A DNA stretch of 64,000 nucleotides from Nakamurella lactea DSM 19367 (GCF_000426645.1 NZ_KE384549.1:339001-403000); one strand, 5' to 3'; shown: positions 25,101-34,333, numbered from the stretch's first letter. The notes: generated by a model from the letters alone, not told the origin. Translations and numbers: made by a program.

Positions 25101-25976
25101 ATGGAGTTTCTCGCTCCCGCCGATCTCGGCGACGCAGTGGCCGCGAAGGCGGCCCATCCCGACGCGGTGCCGATCATGGGCGGCACCGACGTGATGGTGG
25201 AGTTGAACTTCGACCGGCGCCGGCCGGAACTGCTGTTGGACCTCGGGCGGGTTCCCGAACTTCGCGAATGGGACCGCGACGGCGACCGGATCCGGCTCGG
25301 CGCCGCGGTCAGCTACAGCCGGGTGATCGCCGAGCTCTCCGGCGTCCTGCCGGGGCTGGCGATGGCCTCCCGCACGGTCGGTTCGCCGCAGATCCGCAAC
25401 CGAGGCAGCATCGGCGGAAACCTCGGTGCGGCGTCGCCGGCCGGTGATGCACACCCGGCGCTGCTGGCCGCCGCGGCCGAGGTGGAGCTGACGTCGGTCC
25501 GAGGCGTCCGCCGGGTGCCGATCGACGACTTCTTCCTCGGCGTGAAGCGGCACGCCGGCGCACCGGACGAGCTGATCACCGCGGTGTGGATCGGTGCGGC
25601 GACCGGGCCACAGCAGTTCAGCAAGGTCGGTACCCGCAATGCGATGGTGATCGCGGTCTGTTCCTTCGGCCTGGCACTGCATCCCGGGTCGGCGCAGGTG
25701 CGCACCGGCATCGGCTCGGCGGCGCCGACGCCGCGCCGCGCGGCCGCAGCGGAGACCTTCGTCAACGCCGCGTTGCAGGACGGGAACCTGTGGCACAGCA
25801 GGGATGTGCTCGCAGAATCGCTGCTGACGGAATTCGCCCGGCGGGTGACGGCTGCCGCCGCGCCGATCGACGACGTGCGCGGCACCGCCGACTACCGTCG
25901 GCGCGCGCTCGGCGTGCTGGCCCGCCGCTGCCTGCAGTGGGCCTGGACCGACTATCGCAGCGGATCGGTGGGCTGA
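25101..25976 (+). CDS. Xanthine-dehydrogenase-family FAD-binding (medium) subunit
   Basis: 291 residues from ATG 25101. The FAD-binding motif PIMGGTDVMVEL and the second motif SRTVGSPQIRNRGSIGGNLGAASPAGD are those of CoxM/XdhB/PucC-type subunits, with the CO dehydrogenase flavoprotein C-terminal domain after about residue 180. It would transfer electrons from the 2Fe-2S subunit to an acceptor. First gene of a three-gene operon; its stop is 1 nt before the ATG of the iron-sulfur subunit. No MocA- or XdhC-type maturation gene lies next to it. Confidence 0.93.
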   Translation: MEFLAPADLGDAVAAKAAHPDAVPIMGGTDVMVELNFDRRRPELLLDLGRVPELREWDRDGDRIRLGAAVSYSRVIAELSGVLPGLAMASRTVGSPQIRNRGSIGGNLGAASPAGDAHPALLAAAAEVELTSVRGVRRVPIDDFFLGVKRHAGAPDELITAVWIGAATGPQQFSKVGTRNAMVIAVCSFGLALHPGSAQVRTGIGSAAPTPRRAAAAETFVNAALQDGNLWHSRDVLAESLLTEFARRVTAAAAPIDDVRGTADYRRRALGVLARRCLQWAWTDYRSGSVG

Positions 25977-25977
25977 G

Positions 25978-26514
25978 ATGCGTGTCGAGTTGACCGTCAA
26001 CGGCGAACCGCTGCTGGCCGATGACGTCTGGGAGGGCGAGAGCCTGTTGTACCTGCTGCGTGAGCGACTCGGCCTGCCGGGCTCGAAAAATGCCTGCGAG
26101 CAAGGTGAATGCGGGTCCTGCACCGTCTATCTGGACGGGGTCACCGTGTGTGCCTGCCTGGTCGCGGCCGGACAGGCCGCCGGTCGGCAGGTGGTGACCG
26201 TCGAGGGGCTGACGGATCGGATGACGGAGCCGGCCGCGCTGCACCCGATCCAGCAGGCGTTCCTGGACGCCGGCGCGGTGCAGTGCGGCTTCTGCACCCC
26301 CGGTCTGCTGGTCGCCACCCACGACCTGCTGGCTCGGCTGCCGGCGCCGACGGACGAGCAGGTCCGCGAGTCGTTGGCCGGAAACCTGTGCCGCTGCACC
26401 GGGTACGAGAAGATCCTGGACGCGGTTCGGCTCGCCGCCGGCCGGCTCGCCGCGGACGCTTCCGGCGGGCATGGGCGAAACGCTGCCGGGCCGAAGCCGG
26501 GTGACCAACGGTGA
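25978..26514 (+). CDS. Xanthine-dehydrogenase-family 2Fe-2S (small) subunit
   Basis: 178 residues from ATG 25978. The plant-ferredoxin-type cluster ligands are in CEQGECGSCTVYLDG followed by a further Cys in VTVCACL, and the second, helical-domain cluster in QCGFCTPG and GNLCRCTGY. All eight Cys are present. It passes electrons from the molybdenum site to the FAD subunit. The C-terminal 25 residues form a short unconserved tail. The last TGA overlaps the GTG of the large subunit (GTGA, 26511-26514). Confidence 0.95.
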   Translation: MRVELTVNGEPLLADDVWEGESLLYLLRERLGLPGSKNACEQGECGSCTVYLDGVTVCACLVAAGQAAGRQVVTVEGLTDRMTEPAALHPIQQAFLDAGAVQCGFCTPGLLVATHDLLARLPAPTDEQVRESLAGNLCRCTGYEKILDAVRLAAGRLAADASGGHGRNAAGPKPGDQR

Positions 26515-28805
26515 CCGGCCCGGCGATCACCGAACAGGTCGGCACCGGAACGGCGCGCGGCGTCGGTAGCAGCCCGGCCCGGCCGGACGGGGTGCTGAAG
26601 GTGACCGGACAGTTCGCCTACGGCAGCGACCTGTGGATGGACGGCATGCTCTGGGGCGTGACGCTGCGCAGCCCGCACCCGCACGCCGTGATCGGCTCGA
26701 TCGATATCTCGGCCGCGCTGGCCACCCCCGGCGTGCACGCCGTGCTGACCCATGCCGACGTGCCCGGACGGAACCTGGTGGGCCTTGAGCACGCCGACCA
26801 GCCGGTGCTGGCCGAGAGTGTGGTCCGGTACCAGGGTGAGCCGGTGGCGCTGGTGGCGGCCGATCATCCGGAGATTGCCCGCCGCGCCGCCGGCCGCATT
26901 GTCGTTGACTATCAGGTGCTCTCGCCGGTCAGCGATCCGCGGACCGCGCTGGATGCGGCGCCGCTGCACCCGGGCGGGAACCTGGTCCGGCGGGTGAAGA
27001 TCCGTAAGGGTGACCCGGCGCCGGTGGCCGACGTGGTGGTGCGTGGCGAGTACCGGGTCGGGATGCAGGACCAGGCGTTTCTCGGCCCGGAATCCGGGCT
27101 GGCGATTCCGGACGGCGAGGGCGGCGTCGATCTGCACGTAGCCACCCAGTGGCTGCATGTCGACCAACAGCAGGTCTGCACCGCGCTCGGGCTGACGCCC
27201 GACCGGGTGCGGCTGACGCTGGCCGGGGTCGGTGGCGCGTTCGGCGGTCGGGAGGACCTGTCGATGCACGTGCATGGTTGCCTATTGGCGCTGCACACCG
27301 GCAAGCCGATCAAAATGGTGTACAGCAGGGAGGAATCGTTCTTCGGGCACGTCCACCGCCACCCCGCCTGGCTGCAGTACGAGTACGGCGCAGACTCCTC
27401 CGGCGCGCTGGTCTACGCCCGCGGTGAGATCTGCCTGGACGGCGGTGCCTATGCCTCCAGTACCGGGGCCGTGGTCGCGAACGCCGCCACCATGGGGCTC
27501 GGCCCCTACGACATCCCGAACGTGCACGTCGACTGCTACGGGGTCTACACGACCAACCCGCCGTGCGGCGCGATGCGGGGTTTCGGTGCGGTACAAGCGG
27601 CTTTCGCCTACGAGGCGATGATGGACAAGCTGGCCGACGCGCTGCAGATGGACCCGGTGGCGCTGCGGATCCGCAACGCCATGTCGGAAGGTTCGAGGGT
27701 GCCGACCGGCCAGCTGGTGGACAGTGCCGCCCCGGTCGCCGAACTGATCGGCCGGGTCCGGGACCTGCCGCAGCCACCGGCACCGCCGACCGCCGGCCCG
27801 GTCGACCTGCGGCAGCTGCCCGGCGGGGTCGGCAACACCACGCACGGCGAGGGGGTGCGCCGCGGCGTCGGCTATGCGGTGGCGTACAAGAACGTCGCGT
27901 TCTCCGAGGGCTTCGACGACCATTCCACCGCCCGGGTGCGCCTGGAGGTCGCCGGCGGGACACCGATTGTCACGGTGCACACGGCCGCCGCGGAGGTCGG
28001 GCAGGGCCTGGTCACCGTGCAGCAACAGATCTGCCGCACCGAACTCGGGGTGGACACGGTGCTGGTGCACCCGGCCGATACGACGGTGGGATCCGCCGGC
28101 TCCACCTCGGCGTCCCGTCAGACCTACGTCACCGGCGGTGCGGTGCAGCACGTCTGCGCGCTGGTCAGGGCGAGGGTCCTGGAGCTGACCGCGGCCCTGC
28201 CGGACCTGCCCGGTACGCCGGTGGGGTTGCGCGACGGAGCCGTCGTCGACGCCGACGGCGCGGCACTGATCGACCTGGCCGAGCTGCTCGGCGACCAGGC
28301 GGTGGAGCGGACCGACGAGTGGCGGCATCGCCGCACCTACCCGATCGATCCGGAGACCGGGCAGGGCGATGCGCATGTGCAGTACAGCTTCTCGGCCCAC
28401 CGCGCGGTGGTGGACGTCGACGTCGAACTCGGTCTGGTGAAGGTGATCGAGCTGGCCTGCGCGCAGGACGTGGGGCGGGCGATGAACCCGGACGCGGTGC
28501 TCGGGCAGATCCAGGGCGGCAGCACCCAGGGCATGGGGTTGGCGCTGATGGAGGAGATCCAGGTGGTGGACGGCAAGATCGTCAACCCGTCGTTCACCGA
28601 CTACCTGATCCCGACCATCCTGGACACCCCGCCGATGCCGATCCAGGTGCTGGAAAACCCGGACCCGCACGCCCCCTTCGGATTGCGGGGGGTCGGAGAG
28701 GCGCCGACCGTCTCGTCCGGGCCGGCGGTGCTGGCGGCGATCCGGGCGGCCTGCGGTCACGATCTGACCCGGGTGCCGGTCCGGCCGCAGGACATCATCG
28801 GCTGA
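26511..28805 (+). CDS. Xanthine-dehydrogenase-family molybdopterin-binding (large) subunit
   Basis: 764 residues from GTG 26511. The aldehyde-oxidase/xanthine-dehydrogenase hammerhead domain (about residues 20-130: ARPDGVLKVTGQFAYGSD) is followed by the molybdopterin domain with GGAFGGRED, RGFGAVQAAFAYEAMMDKLA, AEVGQGLV and the catalytic Glu region GLRGVGEAP near residue 730. The length and motifs resemble the PucD/XdhA group that hydroxylates purines, though nicotinate- and aldehyde-type enzymes look similar. The operon order FAD, 2Fe-2S, Mo is common in actinobacteria. Substrate assignment to hypoxanthine/xanthine is tentative. Confidence 0.93.
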   Translation: MTGPAITEQVGTGTARGVGSSPARPDGVLKVTGQFAYGSDLWMDGMLWGVTLRSPHPHAVIGSIDISAALATPGVHAVLTHADVPGRNLVGLEHADQPVLAESVVRYQGEPVALVAADHPEIARRAAGRIVVDYQVLSPVSDPRTALDAAPLHPGGNLVRRVKIRKGDPAPVADVVVRGEYRVGMQDQAFLGPESGLAIPDGEGGVDLHVATQWLHVDQQQVCTALGLTPDRVRLTLAGVGGAFGGREDLSMHVHGCLLALHTGKPIKMVYSREESFFGHVHRHPAWLQYEYGADSSGALVYARGEICLDGGAYASSTGAVVANAATMGLGPYDIPNVHVDCYGVYTTNPPCGAMRGFGAVQAAFAYEAMMDKLADALQMDPVALRIRNAMSEGSRVPTGQLVDSAAPVAELIGRVRDLPQPPAPPTAGPVDLRQLPGGVGNTTHGEGVRRGVGYAVAYKNVAFSEGFDDHSTARVRLEVAGGTPIVTVHTAAAEVGQGLVTVQQQICRTELGVDTVLVHPADTTVGSAGSTSASRQTYVTGGAVQHVCALVRARVLELTAALPDLPGTPVGLRDGAVVDADGAALIDLAELLGDQAVERTDEWRHRRTYPIDPETGQGDAHVQYSFSAHRAVVDVDVELGLVKVIELACAQDVGRAMNPDAVLGQIQGGSTQGMGLALMEEIQVVDGKIVNPSFTDYLIPTILDTPPMPIQVLENPDPHAPFGLRGVGEAPTVSSGPAVLAAIRAACGHDLTRVPVRPQDIIG

Positions 28806-28830
28806 GTCGACGTCGGGCATCTCCCCCCAT

Positions 28831-28982
28831 GCAGGTAGCGCAAAGTTGGAGCGACACGCCGCGAGACACGCGGTACCTAGCCAGCTTTCCGCTACCTGCC
28901 GAGAGGTGCCCCGAGGACGTAGCGGAACGTTGCAGCGACACGCGGTGAGGATTGCGCTACCTGACCAACTTTCCGCTACCTC
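28831..28982. repeat. Two REP-like imperfect palindromes sharing AGGTAGCG/CGCTACCT arms
   Basis: The first unit (28831-28899) has arms GCAGGTAGCGCAAAGTTGG and CCAGCTTTCCGCTACCTGC around GCGACACG-containing loops. The second (about 28917-28982) has CGTAGCGGAACGTTG and CCAACTTTCCGCTACCT, with the same GCGACACGC core. They sit between the convergent molybdenum hydroxylase and acyl-CoA synthetase genes. The half-arm CCGCTACCTG recurs at 45155-45164 between another convergent pair. Confidence 0.7.
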
Positions 28983-28986
28983 GGGG

Positions 28987-30894
28987 TCAGGGCACGGGGT
29001 CCACCAGGATCCGGGAGATGGCGTCCAGCACCGCGGTGTCCTCGATGGTTCCGGGCACCGGAGCGTCGACGCCGTCGGCGATCTGACGCATGGTCCGGCG
29101 CAGGATCTTGCCGGATCTGGTCTTCGGCAGGCCGGCAACGATGTCGATCCGGCGGAGCGAGGCGACCGCGCCCACCTCGTCCCGGACCCGCTGCACCAGT
29201 TCCGCGCGCAGCCGTTCGACGGCCGCCTCGTCCAGATCGGAAGCCCCGGACTTGAGGACCACCAGGCCGCGCGGCACCTGCCCCTTGAGCTGGTCGGCGA
29301 CGCCGATCACGGCGCACTCGGCGACCAACGGGTGCCCGGCCAGGGCGGCCTCCAGCGCGCCCGTTGAGAGCCGGTGCCCGGCGACGTTGAGCACATCGTC
29401 GGTGCGGCCCATGATCCACAGATATCCGTCGGCGTCCAGATGTCCGCCGTCACCGGAGGAGTAGTAGCCGGGGAAGGCGGACAGGTAGGACGCGACGTAG
29501 CGGTCGTCGTCACCCCAGAGCGTCGGCAGGGTGCCAGGCGGCAACGGAAGTTCGATGCAGACCGCGCCCTCGGTGCCCGGCGCCGCCGGGTTGCCCCGCT
29601 CGTCCAGCACCCGGACGGCATAGCCGGGGACGGGCATGGTCGCCGATCCGGGTTTGATGTCGAAGGTCTGCAGGCCCACTGGATTGGCGGCGATCGGCCA
29701 GCCGGTCTCGGTCTGCCACCAGTTGTCGATCACCGGGACGCCCAGCAGGTCGGTGGCCCACTGCCAGGTGTCCGGGTCGAGCCGCTCGCCGGCCAGGAAC
29801 AGTGTCCGCAGGCTGGACAGGTCGCGCCCGGCCAGTAGGGCGCCGTCCGGGTCGTCCCGTTTGATCGCCCGGATTGCGGTCGGCGCGGTGAACATGCCCG
29901 CCACCCGGTGTTCGTCCACCACCCGCCAGAAGGCGGAGGCATCCGGCGTACCAATGGGTTTGCCCTCGTAGAGCACTGTGGTGCAGCCGGTGAGCAGGGG
30001 GGCGTAGACGATGTAGGAGTGGCCGACCACCCAGCCGACGTCGGAGGCGGTGAACCAGACGTCGCCAGGCTGCATGCCGAAGATGTTGGTCATCGACCAG
30101 CGCAGCGCCACCGCATGCCCGCCGTTGTCCCGGACGATGCCCTTGGGGCGTCCGGTGGTGCCGGACGTGTACAGGATGTAGAGCGGGTCGGTGGCAGCCA
30201 CCGGCACGCAGTCGATGACACCCTCGCCCTCGGCCGGAAGTGCGGTGGCCCAGTCGATATCGCGGTCTCCGAGGATGGCGGTCGCCTGCGGTCTGGCCAC
30301 CACGATCACCGACGACGGCTGGTGCCGGGAGCGCGCGAGCGCCGCGTCGACCATCGGCTTGTACTCGATCACCCGATCGCGCTCGATGCCGCAGGTCGTC
30401 GTCACCAGCGCGGTCGGTTGTGCATCGTCGATCCGGGCGGCGAGTTCGGCGGGAGCGAAGCCGCCGAACACCACCGAGTGCACGGCGCCGATCCGGGCAC
30501 AGGCCAGCATGGTGATGACTGCCTCCGGAATCATCGGTAGGTAGATCACCACCCGGTCGCCGCGGCCGACGCCCTGGGCGGCGAGCATCCCGGCCGCCCG
30601 CCGCACCAGGTCCAGCAGCTCGCGGTAGCTGTAGCTGGTGACCGTCCCGGTCACCGGGCTGTCGTGGATCAGCGCCGGTTGGTCGCCGCGGCCGGCGGCA
30701 ACGTGCCGGTCCAGCGCGTTGAAGCAGGTGTTGAGGGTGGCATCGGGGAACCAGCGGTAGAACGGCGGACTGCTCGCGTCCAGCGCCGCCGCCGGTGGCC
30801 GCACCCAGTCGATGTCCAGCGCCGCGTCGAGCCAGAACCCCTCCGGATCGGACAGGCTGCGTCGGTACGCGTCGGAGTAGGCGCCGTTGCTCAT
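28987..30894 (-). CDS. prpE: Propionyl-CoA synthetase (AMP-forming)
   Basis: 635 residues from ATG 30894. The PrpE-type N-terminus (DPEGFWLDAALDIDW, PPFYRWFPDATLNTCFNALDRH) is followed by the AMP-binding motif YTSGTTGRPKG, the NWWQTETGWP motif and the C-terminal catalytic Lys in LPKTRSGKILRR, where acetylation commonly silences the enzyme. It activates propionate, and possibly other short acids, to the CoA thioester in the cytoplasm. It is a single gene, divergent from the sugar ABC regulon, with the 21-bp tandem repeats immediately upstream. No methylcitrate-cycle genes are nearby. Confidence 0.92.
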   Translation of the reverse strand: MSNGAYSDAYRRSLSDPEGFWLDAALDIDWVRPPAAALDASSPPFYRWFPDATLNTCFNALDRHVAAGRGDQPALIHDSPVTGTVTSYSYRELLDLVRRAAGMLAAQGVGRGDRVVIYLPMIPEAVITMLACARIGAVHSVVFGGFAPAELAARIDDAQPTALVTTTCGIERDRVIEYKPMVDAALARSRHQPSSVIVVARPQATAILGDRDIDWATALPAEGEGVIDCVPVAATDPLYILYTSGTTGRPKGIVRDNGGHAVALRWSMTNIFGMQPGDVWFTASDVGWVVGHSYIVYAPLLTGCTTVLYEGKPIGTPDASAFWRVVDEHRVAGMFTAPTAIRAIKRDDPDGALLAGRDLSSLRTLFLAGERLDPDTWQWATDLLGVPVIDNWWQTETGWPIAANPVGLQTFDIKPGSATMPVPGYAVRVLDERGNPAAPGTEGAVCIELPLPPGTLPTLWGDDDRYVASYLSAFPGYYSSGDGGHLDADGYLWIMGRTDDVLNVAGHRLSTGALEAALAGHPLVAECAVIGVADQLKGQVPRGLVVLKSGASDLDEAAVERLRAELVQRVRDEVGAVASLRRIDIVAGLPKTRSGKILRRTMRQIADGVDAPVPGTIEDTAVLDAISRILVDPVP

Positions 30895-30920
30895 CCGGGG
30901 ATTGTCGCACCGATCGTGTG

Positions 30921-31024
30921 GAGCCGGGCGGTTCCCGGGCAGAGCCGGGCGGTTCCCGGGGCGGGGCCGGGCGGTTCCGGGGCGGGGCCGGGCGGTTCCG
31001 GGGCAGAGCCGGGCAGTTCCGGAG
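30921..31024. repeat. 21-bp tandem repeat, five copies, between divergent genes
   Basis: Five successive copies of a unit built on GAGCCGGGCGGTTCC, with small differences, lie 27 bp upstream of the acyl-CoA synthetase start and end just before the -35 box of the sugar regulon. Copies one and two contain CCGGG-N5-CCCGG, so each can form a short hairpin. Copy-number change here would alter the distance between the divergent promoters. Confidence 0.75.
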
Positions 31025-31030
31025 AAGGTC

Positions 31031-31085
31031 TTGACAGCGGTCCGGGACTGGCGGCATGATCGGCAAACTGTAAACGTTTACAGTT
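31031..31085 (+). promoter_or_regulatory. Sigma70-type promoter overlapped by a 20-bp LacI-type operator
   Basis: TTGACA (31031-31036), an 18-nt spacer and CATGAT (31055-31060) form a promoter. AACTGTAAACGTTTACAGTT (31066-31085) is a perfect palindrome with the central CG typical of LacI-family operators, lying at the expected transcription start. The LacI gene at 37005 in the same gene run is the obvious candidate regulator. The first permease gene starts 50 bp downstream. Confidence 0.8.
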
Positions 31086-31134
31086 CGGTCGCCGGTGGCG
31101 GACCGACTCGATTCGACGGCGAACGGGAGCACGG

Positions 31135-32061
31135 ATGGCAGTGACGACTGCGCCGGCTCCGCCGACCGCGAGGCCGAAGGCCAAACGCGCCTCGAGCAAC
31201 CAGCGGCCGATGTGGTGGCTGTTGCTGCCCAGCCTGATCCCGGTGATCGCGTTCAGCGTCTACCCGTTGCTGAACGGCATCTGGCTCGGGTTCACCGATG
31301 CGCGCGCCGGGTACCAGGTCCCGTTCGCCTTCAACGGGGTCGACAACTACCAGCGGCTGTTCCACGACGTGTTCTTCTGGGACTCGTTCAAGATCGGGCT
31401 GATCTGGGCCTTCAGCGTCACCGTCCTGCAGTTCCTGCTCAGCCTGGGCCTGGCCCTGCTGTTGAACGCAGGCTTGCGGTTCCAGTGGCTGATCCGCCCG
31501 CTGGCGCTGATCCCGTGGGCGATGCCGTCGGTGATCGTGGCGATCCTGTGGAAGCTGATCTACCTGCCGGACGCCGGCATCCTGAACGCCTTCCTGCGCG
31601 GCATCGGGCTGATCGACACCAACATCAACTGGCTGGGCAGCTTCAACCTGGCGCTGCCGGCGGTGATCGTCGTGGGGGTCTGGGCCGGCATGCCACAGAC
31701 CACCATCGCGCTGCTGGCCGGCCTGCAGAACACCTCGATGGACCTGCACGAGGCGGCCGCGCTGGACGGAGCCGGTGCCTGGCAACGGTTCCGCACCGTC
31801 ACCCTGCCGGCCCTCAAACCGGTGATCATCGCGATCACCTCGCTGGACTTCGTCTGGAACTTCAACTCGTTCGGCCTGGTCTACGTGCTCACCGAGGGCG
31901 GGCCCGGCCGCAGCACCATGCTGCCGATGTTGTTCGCCTACCAGAGTGCCTTCGGCAGCGGCGAGTTCGGCTACGCGGCCGCGTTGGGCAACGCGATGGT
32001 GGTGGTGATCATGGCCATCCTCGGTGTGTACCTGTGGCGGCAGATGCGGGAGGCGAACTGA
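31135..32061 (+). CDS. Sugar ABC transporter permease (MalF/UgpA type)
   Basis: 308 residues from ATG 31135. After a basic Pro/Ala-rich N-terminus there are six transmembrane segments starting at WWLLLPSLIPVIAFSVYPLL. The coupling EAA loop reads EAAALDGAGAWQRFRTVTLP. This is the first of two permeases of a carbohydrate uptake 1 family importer. It is the first gene of the regulon after the palindromic operator, and its TGA overlaps the ATG of the second permease (TGATG at 32059-32063). No ATPase gene follows, so a shared MsmK/MsiK-type ATPase elsewhere is expected, as is common in actinobacteria. Confidence 0.93.
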   Translation: MAVTTAPAPPTARPKAKRASSNQRPMWWLLLPSLIPVIAFSVYPLLNGIWLGFTDARAGYQVPFAFNGVDNYQRLFHDVFFWDSFKIGLIWAFSVTVLQFLLSLGLALLLNAGLRFQWLIRPLALIPWAMPSVIVAILWKLIYLPDAGILNAFLRGIGLIDTNINWLGSFNLALPAVIVVGVWAGMPQTTIALLAGLQNTSMDLHEAAALDGAGAWQRFRTVTLPALKPVIIAITSLDFVWNFNSFGLVYVLTEGGPGRSTMLPMLFAYQSAFGSGEFGYAAALGNAMVVVIMAILGVYLWRQMREAN

Positions 32062-32894
32062 TGCGCACCCGCCCGCTCACCAGGGTCGGCCAGTACGTCG
32101 CGCTGGCCTGCTACGTGGTGTTCCTCGGCTTTCCGCTGCTCTGGCTGTTCTCCACCGCGTTCAAGTCCCAGCAGGAACTGATCACCTTGCACCCGACGCT
32201 GTTCCCGCGGCACTGGTCGCTGGACAGCTTCCGCACCGCGCTGGACAACACCGAGGTCTGGTCGTCACTGAAGAACTCGCTGGTGGTCGCGGTGGCAACG
32301 GCGATCATCACCACCTTGATCGCGTTGCCGGCCGCCTACGCCCTGGCCAGGGGGCGCAGCATCGTGCGCACCGTGTCGATCGGCTGGATCCTGGTCAGCC
32401 AGGTGTTCCCGTTCGTGCTGATCGTCATCCCGGTTTTCATCGTGCTGCGGAACCTGGGGCTACTCAACACCCTGGTCGGTCTGGTGCTCATCTACGTGGT
32501 GTGGGCGCTGCCCTTCACCCTGTGGATGCTGCAGGGATACGTCACCGCGATCCCGCGCGAACTGGAGGAGGCGGCCGCCACCGACGGCGCCTCCCGGTTC
32601 GCCACCCTGCGCAAGATCGTTTTCCCGTTATTGATGCCGGGCATCGTGGCGACCTCGATGTTCGCCTTCATCTCGGCCTGGAACGAGTTCTTCTTCGCGC
32701 TGGTGATCATCACCGATCCGGCGAAACAGACGGCGCCGTTGCTGTTGGCCAGATACGTCGGCAGCGAGGGCTCGGTCAACCTCGGCCCGCTGGCCGCCAC
32801 CGCCCTCATCACCACCCTGCCGAGCCTGCTGATCTTCGGCATCATCCAACGAAAGCTGGTGGCCGGCCTGATGTCCGGTTCTGTCAAGGGCTGA
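32061..32894 (+). CDS. Sugar ABC transporter permease (MalG/UgpE type)
   Basis: 277 residues from ATG 32061, the normal size for the second permease. It begins with an N-terminal membrane segment (LACYVVFLGFPLLWLFSTAF) and carries the EAA loop ELEEAAATDGASRFATLRKI followed by VFPLLMPGI. It forms the membrane channel with the upstream permease. The start codon overlaps the preceding stop. The solute-binding gene follows after 74 bp, a spacing that may allow extra expression of the binding protein. Confidence 0.93.
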   Translation: MRTRPLTRVGQYVALACYVVFLGFPLLWLFSTAFKSQQELITLHPTLFPRHWSLDSFRTALDNTEVWSSLKNSLVVAVATAIITTLIALPAAYALARGRSIVRTVSIGWILVSQVFPFVLIVIPVFIVLRNLGLLNTLVGLVLIYVVWALPFTLWMLQGYVTAIPRELEEAAATDGASRFATLRKIVFPLLMPGIVATSMFAFISAWNEFFFALVIITDPAKQTAPLLLARYVGSEGSVNLGPLAATALITTLPSLLIFGIIQRKLVAGLMSGSVKG

Positions 32895-32968
32895 GCCCGG
32901 CCGGCAGCCGCAGCTGAACGCACGATCACCACCGCAGCCCCGTCATCCCGAACTCGAGAGGAACAAAC

Positions 32969-34270
32969 GTGAAGCGCTCAATCGCAGTCGTCGGCACCGC
33001 CCTGTGTGCCGTCCTGCTCACCGCCTGCGTCAGCAACAGCGGCGGAGGTGACACCAGCACATCGGCCGCCGGCTCACCGGCGGCCGGCGAGAAGATCAAC
33101 CTGACCTTCTCCAGCTATGCCTTCCAGGACCCGACGGTGGCGGCCACCCAGGCCATCGTCGATTCCTGGAACAAGGCGAACCCGGACATCCAGGTGCAGT
33201 ACCAGAAGGTCGACGCCGAGTCGGTGCACGACAAGTTGGTGACCCAGTTCGCCGGTAACTCCGCGCCGGACATCATCCACGACGAATCCGCCGACATCGC
33301 CGGTTTCAGCCAGCAGGGCTACCTCGCCGATCTCGGGCCGCTGCTGCCGGCCGAGCTGAAATCCGATGTGCCGGAATCGGTCTGGAAGTCGGTGACCTAC
33401 GGCGGCGTGATCACCGGGGTGCCGACGATCGCCCAGGTGTACTGCGTGTTCGCCAACACGGATCTGCTGAAGGCCGCCGGCATCGAGGTGCCGGCCGCCG
33501 ACGCGCCGTGGACCTGGGACGACCTGGCGACCAACGCCAAGAAGCTGACCAGCGGCGACGTCACCGGCTTCGCCTGGGGCCTGAAGTCGCCGGCCGCCGG
33601 CATCATGTCGTCCGGGCTGGCGTTCGACGGCACCTTCTTCTCCGGTGACGAGAAGAATCCGACGATCAAGGTCGGCGACAACGAGATGCAGGTGCCGAAC
33701 CGGATCGCCGCGATGCTGGCGGACGGATCCATGGGCAAGGATTCGATCTCGCTGTCCGGCAGCGATGTGCTGCCCGGCTTCTTCGGCGGAAAGTACGCGA
33801 TGGTGATGGCCGGCAACTATGTGGCCACCCAGATCGACGGAAAGGCGCCGTCCGGCTTCACCTGGACGATGCTGCCGCTGCTCAAGGGCACCAGCCAGCA
33901 CCAGGCGTCGAACCCGCAGACGCTCAGCGTCGCCAAGCAGAGCAAGCACCCGCAGCAGGCCGCCGACTTCATCGCCTACTTCATGAAGGCCGAGAACCTG
34001 GCCAAGATCGCCGAGGGCGACGCGCTGATCCCGGTGACCAAGTCGGCCGCCGAGATCGTCAAGAAGGACATGGGCGACAAGAACGGCTGGCCGGCGATCC
34101 TGGCCTCGGCCGACCAGTTGGTCGACGCGCCGTGGAACAAGGCGGAGAAATTCCCGGACTGGAAGTCGAAGATCGCCAATCCGTCGTACCAGCAGTTCCT
34201 GGCCGGCAAGTTGGACGCAGCCGGGTTGGCCAAGGCGTTGGGCGACGGCTGGGCCACCGTCGGCGGCTGA
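32969..34270 (+). CDS. Sugar ABC transporter substrate-binding lipoprotein (family 1)
   Basis: 433 residues from ATG 32969 (GAGAGG 8-10 nt upstream). The signal peptide ends in lipobox L17-T-A-C20, followed by a Ser/Gly/Thr linker; the mature protein is membrane-tethered outside the cell. The pattern NLTFSSYAFQDP ... WNKANPDIQVQYQKV and the closing PSYQQFLAGKLDAAGLAKALGDGW fit the extracellular solute-binding family 1 used for sugars and polyols. Ligand unknown. It captures the substrate for the two upstream permeases. Confidence 0.92.
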   Translation: MKRSIAVVGTALCAVLLTACVSNSGGGDTSTSAAGSPAAGEKINLTFSSYAFQDPTVAATQAIVDSWNKANPDIQVQYQKVDAESVHDKLVTQFAGNSAPDIIHDESADIAGFSQQGYLADLGPLLPAELKSDVPESVWKSVTYGGVITGVPTIAQVYCVFANTDLLKAAGIEVPAADAPWTWDDLATNAKKLTSGDVTGFAWGLKSPAAGIMSSGLAFDGTFFSGDEKNPTIKVGDNEMQVPNRIAAMLADGSMGKDSISLSGSDVLPGFFGGKYAMVMAGNYVATQIDGKAPSGFTWTMLPLLKGTSQHQASNPQTLSVAKQSKHPQQAADFIAYFMKAENLAKIAEGDALIPVTKSAAEIVKKDMGDKNGWPAILASADQLVDAPWNKAEKFPDWKSKIANPSYQQFLAGKLDAAGLAKALGDGWATVGG

Positions 34271-34333
34271 GCCGTTCCCGAACGGCCGGCCGACCAGACA
34301 TCAACAGCGACACCGCAAGGACACCGAATCACC

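Noticed and set aside
30921-31024. Replication or plasmid iterons
   Set aside because: Units are G/C-rich, there is no adjacent Rep gene and the setting is an ordinary divergent promoter region.
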